Source: Psychroflexus lacisalsi
GTDB taxonomy: Bacteria > Bacteroidota > Bacteroidia > Flavobacteriales > Flavobacteriaceae
Assembly (NCBI RefSeq): GCF_020164495.1
Contig: NZ_JAIQYZ010000001.1
Location: forward strand, 868,001-932,000
DNA: 64,000 bases
Reading direction: 5' to 3'
Shown here: positions 43,392 through 52,323 of the stretch, piece by piece
Layout of the letters: every line of letters starts with the position of its first letter
Numbering within the stretch: the first letter of the stretch is position 1
The notes under the pieces: model-generated
The model's input: the letters and a program-made list of their open reading frames with translations, nothing else
The model's database searches: none
Told to the model about the DNA's origin: nothing
Translations under genes and position numbers: made by a program

Positions 43392-43898
43392 CTACCGGCT
43401 CAGGTAAAACATTGGTCTTGAACTTCTTCTGTATGGTGAAAGTTGATAAAATGGAGACATTCTGCTAAATTTGTCACCAAGATCTTCATAAGCCGAATTC
43501 TTTATGCGATTGAGATCGGAATAAATGGGCTGCTGATGGTAAGAGGGTGACCATGGAGATGTAGAAGTATTATCAAACTTTGGTTTAAAGTTACCAAACA
43601 TAGCCGACTGTCTTTCTACAAAAGAGAATTGCTGTTCTTGCTGTTGTTGAGCTCTGTAGGCCTTTCTATTTGCAGCTGCTACCATGTTTACTTCTGGACG
43701 TTCTGCGAATTTATCTTTAAAAATATTCACTTCTGGTAGATTGAATTCTTTTCCTAGTGTAAGAACGCTGAAAGGGTCGGAGTTAAGACTTAATGAAACA
43801 ATAGATCTAACCTCGAAAATTTCAAAGTCAGTTTGAGCTTTAATTTTAGAAAAGCTCAGTATCAGGATGAAACTAAAAATAACTTTCAATGCGTTCAT
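43392..43898 (-). CDS. Secreted protein of unknown function
   Basis: A 168-residue protein with a signal peptide (cleavage likely after IKA in SFSKIKAQTDFEI). The mature chain is polar, rich in Gln, Ser, Tyr and Arg, with a QQQEQQ stretch near residue 97 and an Arg/Ser/Tyr-rich end (SPYRRSSRPMFYLSR). No domain is recognised. The two genes around it are on either side without overlap. It could be co-transcribed with the tryptophan dioxygenase-like gene, 19 bases upstream. Confidence 0.65.
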   Translation of the reverse strand: MNALKVIFSFILILSFSKIKAQTDFEIFEVRSIVSLSLNSDPFSVLTLGKEFNLPEVNIFKDKFAERPEVNMVAAANRKAYRAQQQQEQQFSFVERQSAMFGNFKPKFDNTSTSPWSPSYHQQPIYSDLNRIKNSAYEDLGDKFSRMSPFYQLSPYRRSSRPMFYLSR

Positions 43899-43917
43899 AT
43901 TACAAAAATAGCAAATA

Positions 43918-44820
43918 TTATACCCAATCTAAGATTTCTAGATCTTTCCATAAGCCAGGGAAAAAACTGCGCTGTTGGTGTTTGGGATGAAGGTATTTTT
44001 TCCATGGAGATCCTCCGGTACCTTCTTTAGTTTCTCCTTTTTTCTCTAAATATTTTTTTGCTGTATTGAGATGAGTTTTGGGCCATTTGACATTATACTG
44101 ATGATCAAAATCCCTCATTCTAAAAATTAAATTATCGGAAGGCTTTTCAAATTTCTGAAACTGCTCCCAGACAGTATTTCCAGCTACTTCTGCAGTAAGG
44201 TCTTTGAAACTTTCTAAGTATTTTTGTTCAAAAGCCATTAGAGTATGAGAGGTTTTGCCAGTTTCTCTATTATAACCTGCGTCTCTCCAATAGATGTTTT
44301 CAAAAATTTCATCCATAGAAGGTTGTTTAGAAAGCCTCTTATGTCCTTCTTTGTTAACGAGATTTAAAACGGGTGTGCACATTATCTCTAAATATCGAAA
44401 TTGAGCACTTTGTATTCCACTAGCCGGAGTAAGTGACATTCTGAATTTATTGTAGTCATCATAATTTAAACCATCAGTCATTACTTCAAATGAAGTAATG
44501 AGCATATCCGTGTATCTTACAAGTCTTCTTATTTTTTCAATAAAAAAACTTTCCGTATGAAAGGTTTTAATTCTTAAAAGTTGTTTGATCTCATGGATCA
44601 TGAGCTTAAGAGTAAGTTCTGTAATTTGGTGATAAACAATAAATACAGTTTCGTCTTCAAAATTGGTTTTAGGTTTTTGTAAAGATAAAAGAGTATCAAC
44701 CTCAATATAATCCCAATAGTTTACTGGTTTTGTATAAAGAAGTCCTTTGAGATAATTATCGGGATTTTCTCCAAGGGCTTTATATTTTTCTTCAAGCTGC
44801 TTTAAAAGCTCATTATTCAT
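43918..44820 (-). CDS. Tryptophan 2,3-dioxygenase family protein
   Basis: A 300-residue haem dioxygenase opening the indole ring of tryptophan to N-formylkynurenine. The substrate-binding stretch VYHQITELTLKLMIHEI and PASGIQSAQFRYLEI match the family, and GTGGSPWKKYL near the C-terminus is the loop that closes the active site; the haem-binding His lies in the DHQYNVKWPKTHLNT region. Other kynurenine genes are absent nearby. Some Bacteroidetes members are divergent, so substrate should be confirmed. A TAAATTTG box (44844-44837) precedes it on the minus strand. Confidence 0.88.
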   Translation of the reverse strand: MNNELLKQLEEKYKALGENPDNYLKGLLYTKPVNYWDYIEVDTLLSLQKPKTNFEDETVFIVYHQITELTLKLMIHEIKQLLRIKTFHTESFFIEKIRRLVRYTDMLITSFEVMTDGLNYDDYNKFRMSLTPASGIQSAQFRYLEIMCTPVLNLVNKEGHKRLSKQPSMDEIFENIYWRDAGYNRETGKTSHTLMAFEQKYLESFKDLTAEVAGNTVWEQFQKFEKPSDNLIFRMRDFDHQYNVKWPKTHLNTAKKYLEKKGETKEGTGGSPWKKYLHPKHQQRSFFPGLWKDLEILDWV

Positions 44821-45022
44821 CTGGTAAGATTTTACTCAAATTTATTAAAATAAGTCAAGTTTATTATTGTCTTTAATATTTAAGTAAACTTAATTTCCAA
44901 TTTTAGTTCAAACATAACTACTCATTTTTAATAAGATCTTGTTATAGTTATATGTTAACAAGGAATTTAATCATCTATAAGTATCCTAAAAAACTTGTTA
45001 TCTTTGTTTAAAATTAAAAGTT

Positions 45023-46006
45023 ATGTCAGAGAATATAGAACGTATAAAATGTCTCATCATAGGTTCAGGACCTGCTGGATATACCGCAGCGATATATGCA
45101 GCAAGAGCAGATATGCATCCCGTTATCTATACAGGAATGGAACCAGGTGGCCAACTTACAACCACAACAGAGGTTGACAATTTCCCTGGTTACCCAGATG
45201 GAATTGATGGACCAAAGATGATGGTTGAGTTACAACAACAAGCTGAGCGTTTTGGAACCGATGTCAGAATAGGTATGGTGACCAAAGTTGAATTGTCAGA
45301 TAAAGTTGGTGGTATACATAAAGCACAAATAGACAATAAAACTTGGGTTGAGGCCAAAACAGTGATAATTTCTACTGGTGCTTCTGCAAAATATCTTGGT
45401 TTACCAAGTGAGCAACGTTTAAGAGGCGGAGGGGTTTCTGCCTGTGCGGTTTGTGATGGATTCTTTTACAAAGGACAGGATGTTGCTATTGTTGGTGGTG
45501 GAGATACCGCCTGTGAAGAGGCAACGTACCTAGCCAATATTTGTACGAAAGTGACCATGTTAGTAAGAAAAGGAGAAATGAAAGCATCAAAAGCGATGCA
45601 ACATAGAGTAAAGAATACTAAAAATATCGATTTACGCTATCACAGTGAAGTTGATGAAGTTTTAGGAGATCAGGTTGTTGAAGGTTTGAGAATTGTAAAC
45701 AGTAAAACTGGAGAGAAAGACGAAATTAAGATCACAGGTTTGTTTATTGCAATTGGACATAAACCAAATACCGACATATTTAAAGGATATTTGGATATGG
45801 ATGATGTAGGTTACATTATTACCAAACCAAAAACTACAAATACCAATTATCCAGGTGTGTTTGCATGTGGAGATTCTCAAGATAAAGTTTACCGTCAGGC
45901 AATTACTGCAGCAGGAACCGGATGTATGGCAGCTTTGGATGCAGAACGCTATTTAGCAAATTCAGAGTCAATTGAACGCTCAGAACCACAAGCTGCGTTA
46001 AGTTAG
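45023..46006 (+). CDS. trxB: Thioredoxin-disulfide reductase
   Basis: NADPH-dependent flavoenzyme keeping thioredoxin reduced in the cytosol. The 327 residues include FAD motif GSGPAGYTAAIYAA at 15-28, the redox disulfide Cys141-A-V-Cys144, NADPH motif VGGGDTACEEATYL, and the FAD contact FACGDSQDKVYRQAITAAGTG. The C-terminus has an extra ~10 residues compared with E. coli. A -7 box TATCTTTG (44999-45006) lies 17 bases before the ATG, in a 202-base gap that holds no other feature. Its terminator lies in the convergent aroB gene. Confidence 0.97.
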   Translation: MSENIERIKCLIIGSGPAGYTAAIYAARADMHPVIYTGMEPGGQLTTTTEVDNFPGYPDGIDGPKMMVELQQQAERFGTDVRIGMVTKVELSDKVGGIHKAQIDNKTWVEAKTVIISTGASAKYLGLPSEQRLRGGGVSACAVCDGFFYKGQDVAIVGGGDTACEEATYLANICTKVTMLVRKGEMKASKAMQHRVKNTKNIDLRYHSEVDEVLGDQVVEGLRIVNSKTGEKDEIKITGLFIAIGHKPNTDIFKGYLDMDDVGYIITKPKTTNTNYPGVFACGDSQDKVYRQAITAAGTGCMAALDAERYLANSESIERSEPQAALS

Positions 46007-46024
46007 GTTACACGAAAATAAATG

Positions 46025-47098
46025 CTACGAAAGGCTTTTGTAATACGCAAAAGCCTTTTTTATTTGGTCATCACTTACTTTACAATTGATCTTTGGCTGA
46101 CCAATATCTTCCAGTAGAACAAAATTAATATTACCAGCAGAGTTCTTTTTATCGTGCTTTAGATATGTTTTTATATTCGAGATGTCGTTATCTGAAAATT
46201 CAACAGGTTTGAAATATGTTTTTATAACCTGACTCGCTTTATCACATTTTACGCTATCGAATTCAAGAACTTCAACAGATAATTTTAAGGCTAAGATCAT
46301 ACCAATAGCAACAGCCTCTCCATGTAGTAATTTTGTTTTTTCTGAAGACTCCATATGATAGGATTCTATCGAATGCCCTAAAGTATGTCCGAAGTTGAGA
46401 GCCATTCTGAGTCCGTTTTCAAATGGATCTTTTTCAGAGATTTTTGTTTTCACCTTTATAGAGTCTCGAATTAGTTCAGGTAATTTCTCCACCTGAAACT
46501 GAGACAAATCTTCAAAAGCAAAGAAGTCGTCTGCATTGGCAATCAATCCATGTTTAAGCATTTCGGCAAGACCACTTCTCATTTCTTCTTGAGGAAGTGT
46601 GGCCAAATAACCAACGTCAACCATGACCAATTTTGGAGGTCTTATGATGCCAATTTGATTTTTTAAACTATCTAGATTTACACCGTTTTTTCCGCCAATA
46701 GCAGCATCAACCATTCCAAGTAATGTGGTAGGTATATGAACAAAGTCGATACCTCTTTTGAAACAGGAAGCAGCATACCCTCCAATATCTGTTACAATGC
46801 CACCACCAAGATTAATAAGTAAAGATTTTCTGTCTGCACCATTTTCAGAAAGTGTTTTCCATATTTCGTTACATGTTTGTAGGGTTTTATGTTCTTCTCC
46901 TGGTTCGATTTCAATCCACTCTATATTGACATCAGCTTCAATTTTTTCTGAAAGGAATTTAGAACAAAACTCATGAGTATTGGAGTCTACCAAAATAAAT
47001 AGTGAAGAATAAGATTGAGATTTGATGAGTTCATTTAACTCGATGTAAGCTGTATCTTGAAAAGCTATCTTGTAAGTTTCTAATTGTAGGGTGTTCAT
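46025..47098 (-). CDS. aroB: 3-dehydroquinate synthase
   Basis: Second enzyme of the shikimate pathway, converting DAHP to 3-dehydroquinate with NAD+ and a metal. The 357 residues are standard. NAD-binding GGGIVTDIGGYAASCFKRG near 103 and VHIPTTLLGMVDAAIGGKNGVN near 120 are clear, and the metal ligands are in HGEAVAIGM and NFGHTLGH. The last codons overlap the trxB terminator hairpin. It feeds chorismate to menaquinone synthesis, whose first genes lie at 39-42 kb. Confidence 0.96.
   Translation of the reverse strand: MNTLQLETYKIAFQDTAYIELNELIKSQSYSSLFILVDSNTHEFCSKFLSEKIEADVNIEWIEIEPGEEHKTLQTCNEIWKTLSENGADRKSLLINLGGGIVTDIGGYAASCFKRGIDFVHIPTTLLGMVDAAIGGKNGVNLDSLKNQIGIIRPPKLVMVDVGYLATLPQEEMRSGLAEMLKHGLIANADDFFAFEDLSQFQVEKLPELIRDSIKVKTKISEKDPFENGLRMALNFGHTLGHSIESYHMESSEKTKLLHGEAVAIGMILALKLSVEVLEFDSVKCDKASQVIKTYFKPVEFSDNDISNIKTYLKHDKKNSAGNINFVLLEDIGQPKINCKVSDDQIKKAFAYYKSLS
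46030..46063 (+). terminator. trxB terminator inside the 3' end of aroB
   Basis: AAAGGCTTTTG (46030-46040) pairs with CAAAAGCCTTT (46048-46058) around TAATACG, followed by TTTATTT on the plus strand. It begins 24 bases after the trxB stop and covers the last codons of aroB, which must keep both the coding and the folding signal. Confidence 0.8.
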
Positions 47099-47189
47099 CC
47101 TTTATTAGCTGTGTTAAGATTATTAGAATTGACTACTGAATATGCAAAAATACTACATCAATAACTATATTTGACCACATTTAAAAACT

Positions 47190-48383
47190 ATGATCGACAC
47201 TAAAATATTTAACGACACAAAACATGCCTTTGTTTTAAAATCTGATGAAGATTTAAAACGTGCATTGTTTCTTTTTTCAATGATGAATGTGCCATATTTT
47301 GTTCCTGTTTCTACAGCTTTAACAAACTTTGCACTCAATATAAAACTTCCTATAGAACCTTTGGTTAAGGCGACGATTTTCAAACAATTTTGCGGAGGAG
47401 TAAGTCAAGATGATTGTATGCCTCTTGTCAAAAAAATGCATAAAGAAAATGTCTACACTGTTTTGGATTATTCAGTAGAGGGTAAAGAATCTGAGGAAGA
47501 GTTTGATAAAGCTGCAAACACCAAAATTGAAATTATAAAATATGCTTCAGGTGTGAAAGAAATTCCATTTGCTGTTGCCAAACCTACAGGTCTGGGCCGT
47601 TTTGAAATTTGGGAAAAAGTTACTGCAAATGATACTCTTACCGATGAGGAACAAGCAGAATGGGGTAGAATAAAGGTCAGATTTGAAAAGGTTTGCCAGG
47701 CAGCTTATGATAATGACACCAAGCTTCTTATTGATGCCGAGGAAAGCTGGATGCAAGATGCTGCAGATAATCTCATTGAGGATATGATGAGAAAATTCAA
47801 CAAAGAAAAAGCGATCATATTTAATACTTTACAATGTTACCGTTGGGATCGTTTGTCCTATGTAAAAGCTATTCACGAAAGAGCACAGGAAGAAGGGTTT
47901 AAGCTTGGTTTTAAGACTGTGCGCGGAGCGTATATGGAGAAAGAAAATGCAAGAGCAAAAAAGCATGGTTATCCAACACCAATCTGTGAAGATAAGGAAG
48001 CAACAGATGTCAACTTTAATGCGGTGATGTGTTACTGCATTGACAATGTTAACGATATTTCACAGTTTATAGGGACACACAATGAGGTGAGTAGTTATAT
48101 GGCTCTTCAATTGATGAGTCAGAAAGATCTTCACTTATCGGACGATAGAATTTGGTTCGGTCAGCTATATGGCATGAGTGATCACATCAGTTTCAATCTT
48201 GGTAGAGAAAATGCCAATGCCATAAAGCTTATGCCATTTGGGCCCATTAAAGATGTAATTCCTTACTTAATCAGAAGAGCTCAGGAAAATTCTTCAGTAC
48301 AAGGTCAAACCGGAAGGGAACTGGCTTTACTTAGAGAAGAAAAACACAGAAGAGATGGTCAATATGTAAAACGTGTTGAATAA
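47190..48383 (+). CDS. Proline dehydrogenase
   Basis: FAD-linked oxidation of proline to 1-pyrroline-5-carboxylate, feeding electrons to the quinone pool. The 397-residue monofunctional protein carries KLGFKTVRGAYMEKENARA and EVSSYMALQLMSQKD, and the substrate-binding Arg pair in PYLIRRAQENSS at the C-terminus. It lacks the P5C dehydrogenase half of PutA. A TATATTTG box (47166-47173) sits 16 bases before the ATG. It starts a run of four plus-strand genes (DinB, xseA, xseB). Confidence 0.93.
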   Translation: MIDTKIFNDTKHAFVLKSDEDLKRALFLFSMMNVPYFVPVSTALTNFALNIKLPIEPLVKATIFKQFCGGVSQDDCMPLVKKMHKENVYTVLDYSVEGKESEEEFDKAANTKIEIIKYASGVKEIPFAVAKPTGLGRFEIWEKVTANDTLTDEEQAEWGRIKVRFEKVCQAAYDNDTKLLIDAEESWMQDAADNLIEDMMRKFNKEKAIIFNTLQCYRWDRLSYVKAIHERAQEEGFKLGFKTVRGAYMEKENARAKKHGYPTPICEDKEATDVNFNAVMCYCIDNVNDISQFIGTHNEVSSYMALQLMSQKDLHLSDDRIWFGQLYGMSDHISFNLGRENANAIKLMPFGPIKDVIPYLIRRAQENSSVQGQTGRELALLREEKHRRDGQYVKRVE

Positions 48384-48908
48384 ATGACAAGCAAACAAGA
48401 TATTTCAAATAAAGAATACAAACCCTATTATGATTTATATCTTAATAGGGTTTCTTCAAAAACAATACTTTTTGAAGCCCTAGAACAGCAAAGCGAGTTA
48501 ATTGACTTTTTTAATTCTATTCCTTTAGATAAACATGAATTTCGCTATGAACCAGAAAAGTGGACTCCAAAACAGATTCTTCAGCATCTTATAGACACTG
48601 AGCGTATTTTTGTCAATCGCGCCTTAAGGTTTGCAAGAGAAGATTTTACAGAGCTTCCAGGCTATGATGAAAATTATTACGCAGAACATTGCTTTTCAAA
48701 TCAGCGATCTATGGATGACTTATTGGAGGAATTTAAAATAGTCAGGTCCTCGAGTATTCTTCTTTATAAAAGTTTTGATAATAAGGTGCTGACCCATACA
48801 GGGCAGGCTAGCGGTGGACCGTTTTCTGTAAGGGTTATTCCATTCATTTTGTGTGGACACCAGAAGCACCACATTCATATTATTAAAGAACGCTATCTCA
48901 AAAAATAA
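48384..48908 (+). CDS. DinB-family protein
   Basis: A 174-residue four-helix-bundle protein of the DinB/YfiT group, with metal-binding histidines in QILQHLIDTERIF and in the C-terminal CGHQKHHIHIIKERY. Members include thiol-dependent transferases; none of those substrates is indicated here. The ATG follows the proline dehydrogenase stop with no gap, and xseA starts 2 bases after its end, so it is in one operon with them. Confidence 0.88.
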   Translation: MTSKQDISNKEYKPYYDLYLNRVSSKTILFEALEQQSELIDFFNSIPLDKHEFRYEPEKWTPKQILQHLIDTERIFVNRALRFAREDFTELPGYDENYYAEHCFSNQRSMDDLLEEFKIVRSSSILLYKSFDNKVLTHTGQASGGPFSVRVIPFILCGHQKHHIHIIKERYLKK

Positions 48909-48910
48909 AA

Positions 48911-50311
48911 ATGTCTTCCACTTCTAAAACTTCTGTTTTTACACTTTTGGACATCGGCCGAAGTTTGCAGAGGATGATTACAACCCATTACAACAAGCCC
49001 TACTGGATCAAAACCGAAATTGCCAAACTAAACGCCTATACCAAAAGCGGGCATTGTTATCCAGATCTTGTAGAAAAGCAAAACGGACAGGTTTTAGCTC
49101 AAATGCGAGCTACAATTTGGGCCGATACATACAAGCGCATAGCTCAGCAGTTTGAGGAGATTACCAAAAAACCAATTGCTGAAGGCATGACGGTGTTGAT
49201 CTTAACCAAAGTCAATTATCATCCTAATTACGGTTTTTCCCTCAACATTCTGGATATTGATGCTAGCTTCACACTCGGTGAAATGGCAAAAGAAAAACTA
49301 GAAAGTCTTAAACGCCTTAAGGCAGAGGGAATTTTTGACTTAAATAAATCGCTCAATTTCCCGAAAATTCCAAAGCGTATAGCTGTCATTTCTGTACAAA
49401 CAAGCAAAGGTTATCAGGACTTTATAAATATCATCACTGAATCTTATTCTTATTTAAATTTTGAAATAGAACTATTCCCTGCTTTATTACAAGGAGATAA
49501 AGCCATAACCTCCATAGCAGAAGCCTTGGAATGTATTGAAAGCAGGAAAAAAGAGTTTGACGTGGTCACTATTATAAGAGGTGGAGGAGGAGACGTGGGA
49601 CTCAGTTGCTACGATAGTTTTGTACTAGCTTCCAAAGTAGCAAGGTTTCCACTACCAGTGATTTCTGGAATAGGACATTCTACCAATGAAACCCTTGTAG
49701 AAATGGTGACTTACGCTAATAAAATCACCCCTACAGATGTGGCTTATTTTTTCATCAAAATATTTCAGGAACGCCTAGTTGAGCTCAAAAACCTGAATTT
49801 GCAAATCCAAAGTTTAGTTAAATTCAAACTGAAAGAAGAACAGCTAGACCTAAAGCATCAACATCAGGAATTTAAAACACAAGTCAATATTCTTTTACAA
49901 AATCATAGATATAATCTGAAGGAGCAAAGGCAACGTATCAAATCCACGATTCCTTCCCTTTTGAAAGCAAAACTCGATGGTCTGTCTCGCTCTAGTTATC
50001 AACTTAGCTGGCTTTCCAAACAAAAGTTTCAGAAACAAGACCAGGACTTAGTCCTGATATCCAGGACTTTAGATAAAGAGTCAAAAAATAAAATTAAAAA
50101 TCAATATCAATACTTAAATCACTTATCCTCCACACTCAATCTTTTATCTCCAGAGCGTTTACTCCAGCGTGGATATACTTTGAATTTGGTAAACGATAGA
50201 ATTATAAAATCTTCGACAGAACTAAAACCTGGGGATCGATTAAAAACGATATTTGCAGACGGTTATGCTGAAAGTAATGTTATAAAAATTGAACCTAATG
50301 AAAAAAACTGA
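48911..50311 (+). CDS. xseA: Exodeoxyribonuclease VII large subunit
   Basis: Catalytic subunit of a single-strand DNA exonuclease used in repair. The 466 residues start with an OB-fold (about 10-110, IKTEIAKLNAYTKSGHCYPDL); the catalytic domain has VISVQTSKGYQDF, IIRGGGGDVGL and GIGHSTNETLVEMV. A long coiled coil covers about 270-410. The C-terminus RGYTLNLVNDRIIKS matches the family. Its last 14 bases overlap xseB. DNA-end binding residues are intact. Confidence 0.95.
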   Translation: MSSTSKTSVFTLLDIGRSLQRMITTHYNKPYWIKTEIAKLNAYTKSGHCYPDLVEKQNGQVLAQMRATIWADTYKRIAQQFEEITKKPIAEGMTVLILTKVNYHPNYGFSLNILDIDASFTLGEMAKEKLESLKRLKAEGIFDLNKSLNFPKIPKRIAVISVQTSKGYQDFINIITESYSYLNFEIELFPALLQGDKAITSIAEALECIESRKKEFDVVTIIRGGGGDVGLSCYDSFVLASKVARFPLPVISGIGHSTNETLVEMVTYANKITPTDVAYFFIKIFQERLVELKNLNLQIQSLVKFKLKEEQLDLKHQHQEFKTQVNILLQNHRYNLKEQRQRIKSTIPSLLKAKLDGLSRSSYQLSWLSKQKFQKQDQDLVLISRTLDKESKNKIKNQYQYLNHLSSTLNLLSPERLLQRGYTLNLVNDRIIKSSTELKPGDRLKTIFADGYAESNVIKIEPNEKN

Positions 50312-50516
50312 AAGCTACGAAAGCGCTTTACAAGAACTTAAAATCATAGTCTCTGATATAGAAAACGATTCCGTTTCTGTAGACGAGCTTACAAAAAAAG
50401 TAAAGCGGGCTTCAGAGTTGATTAAATTTTGTAAAAATATCCTTACCAAAACGGAGACTGAAGTTAACTCCGCTTTGGATGATATGATTGATCTCAATGA
50501 AGAAAAAGAGGACTAA
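50298..50516 (+). CDS. xseB: Exodeoxyribonuclease VII small subunit
   Basis: A 72-residue helical partner of XseA needed for the stable holoenzyme. It starts MKKTESYESALQELKIIV, with the family's helix-loop-helix; VDELTKKVKRASELIKFC is the second helix. I use ATG 50298; a TTG nine bases earlier is also in frame. The stop overlaps the kdsA stop by 4 bases in the convergent CTAA arrangement. Confidence 0.93.
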   Translation: MKKTESYESALQELKIIVSDIENDSVSVDELTKKVKRASELIKFCKNILTKTETEVNSALDDMIDLNEEKED

Positions 50517-51331
50517 AACTGATTGATGGTTTTTCTGATTTTAACCAGTCTTGTCAACAGGCCTTCCAGCAATTCCAGGTCAAGCATATTAGCTCCATCA
50601 CTTTTTGCAGAACTAGGATCAAAATGAGTTTCTATAAATAGACCATCGACGTTGTTTACAATTCCTGCTCTGGCAATGGTTTCAATCATTTCCGGTCTTC
50701 CGCCAGTCACTCCAGAAGATTGATTGGGCTGTTGCAGAGAATGCGTAACATCCAGAACTGTTGAAGCATAACGTCTCATCGTAGGAATCCCTCTGAAGTC
50801 AACAATCAAATCCTGGTAACCAAACATAGTTCCACGATCAGTAATCATCACTTTATTATTTCCAGAATCCTTTATTTTTTGAGCAGCGTGTTGCATGCTT
50901 TCAGGGCTCATAAATTGTCCTTTCTTAAGATTTACCACCTTTCCAGTGTCTGCTGCAGCTACCAAAAGATCGGTTTGTCTTACCAAAAACGCTGGAATCT
51001 GTAAAACATCTACATAAGCAGCGGCCATCGCAGCATCGCTTTCCTGATGGATATCTGTCACTGTAGGCACATCAAATGTATTACTTACTTTTTCAAGAAT
51101 CTTAAGTGCCTTTTCATCACCTATTCCTGTAAAACTGTCTATCCTGCTTCGGTTTGCTTTTTTGAAAGAACCCTTAAATACAAAAGGAATTTCCAGTTTG
51201 TCAGTTATTTTGACAATTCGCTCAGCTATTTTTAAAGCCATTTCTTCACCCTCAATGGCACAAGGACCAGCAAGAAGAAAAAAGTTGGAAGAATTATTAT
51301 GTTTTAACTTTGGAATAAGATTTAGATCCAT
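50513..51331 (-). CDS. kdsA: 3-deoxy-8-phosphooctulonate synthase
   Basis: Condenses phosphoenolpyruvate with arabinose-5-phosphate to make Kdo-8-phosphate for lipopolysaccharide. The 272 residues are standard. LLAGPCAIEGEEMALKIAERI lies at the N-terminus, FKGSFKKANRSRIDSF and DVLQIPAFLVRQTDLL in the middle, and VTGGRPEMIETIARAG near the C-terminus. kdsC, the next enzyme of the pathway, is at 59.7 kb. It is a single gene, convergent with xseB. Confidence 0.97.
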   Translation of the reverse strand: MDLNLIPKLKHNNSSNFFLLAGPCAIEGEEMALKIAERIVKITDKLEIPFVFKGSFKKANRSRIDSFTGIGDEKALKILEKVSNTFDVPTVTDIHQESDAAMAAAYVDVLQIPAFLVRQTDLLVAAADTGKVVNLKKGQFMSPESMQHAAQKIKDSGNNKVMITDRGTMFGYQDLIVDFRGIPTMRRYASTVLDVTHSLQQPNQSSGVTGGRPEMIETIARAGIVNNVDGLFIETHFDPSSAKSDGANMLDLELLEGLLTRLVKIRKTINQF

Positions 51332-51460
51332 TTTGAAAATTTTTCACAAAGATAAGTATTTAGAAAAGCTTATTCCATTACTATTTTTCAAGATGTCAGA
51401 TTTTTGATCTACTTAAATTCTTATCTTTCAGAATAAATAAATTTAAATACAGATTCAGAC

Positions 51461-52303
51461 ATGAAAACAATTTTTACAGTACTTACATTGGTATTTTCAG
51501 TTTTTGCATATTCACAAATTGAAACTCCTCAACCCAGTCCTAACTCTACTTTAACCCAAAATGTTGGCCTTTCAGAAGTTATGGTTGCTTATTCTAGACC
51601 ATCAGCCAACGAAAGAGTGGTTTTTGGGGAACTTGTACCATTCGATAAAAAATGGCGAACTGGTGCTAACGAAAACACAATTATTACTTTTTCAGATGAT
51701 GTGGAAGTTCAAGGTCAACTGCTTACTGCAGGAAGCTATGCAGTTTTTAGTATTCCAAAAAAAGACAGCTGGGATGTCTTTTTTTATGAGGACATTGACA
51801 ACTGGGGATTGCCAGTAACCTGGAACGAGGATGCAGTAGTTGCAATGATCAATGTTCCCACAAAAACTCTAAACCACCATGTAGAAACCTTTACCATAGG
51901 TTTTGACAATATCAATTTGGAAAAAGCCCATCTGAAGATATCCTGGGAGAAAACAATGGTAGAAGTTCCAATCGATTTTCCAACAGATGAACTCGTAATG
52001 TCGAATATCAACTCAGTTATGGATGGCCCTTCTGCAAACGATTATTTCAATTCTGCTATTTACTATTTAAGTGCAAATAAAGACCTAGCCCAAGCTGAGG
52101 AATGGATGGAAAAAGGTATGGAAATGTTCGAAAATAAACCATATTGGATGCTAAGACAGCAATCACTTATCTATGCTGCCAATGGGAAAAAGGATAAAGC
52201 TATTGAGACTGCAAAGGCTTCATTAGCTGGAGCGAAAAAAGCTGGTAATGCAGATTACATAAAAATGAATGAAGATTCATTAAAAGAATGGGGAGCTAAA
52301 TAA
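51461..52303 (+). CDS. DUF2911 secreted protein with TPR-like tail
   Basis: A 280-residue exported protein, signal likely cut after VFAYS in SVFAYSQIE. The DUF2911 domain (about 20-180) starts QTPNSTLTQ-like (QPSPNSTLTQNVGLSEV) and has VAYSRPSANERVVFG and WRTGANENTIITFSDDV, typical for the family; function is unknown. The last ~90 residues look like two or three TPR helices (AQAEEWMEKGMEMF, KDKAIETAKASLAGAKK). It is common in Bacteroidetes and ends in a terminator that overlaps the next gene's end. Confidence 0.87.
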   Translation: MKTIFTVLTLVFSVFAYSQIETPQPSPNSTLTQNVGLSEVMVAYSRPSANERVVFGELVPFDKKWRTGANENTIITFSDDVEVQGQLLTAGSYAVFSIPKKDSWDVFFYEDIDNWGLPVTWNEDAVVAMINVPTKTLNHHVETFTIGFDNINLEKAHLKISWEKTMVEVPIDFPTDELVMSNINSVMDGPSANDYFNSAIYYLSANKDLAQAEEWMEKGMEMFENKPYWMLRQQSLIYAANGKKDKAIETAKASLAGAKKAGNADYIKMNEDSLKEWGAK

Positions 52304-52323
52304 TAAAAAGTATTTTCATATTT

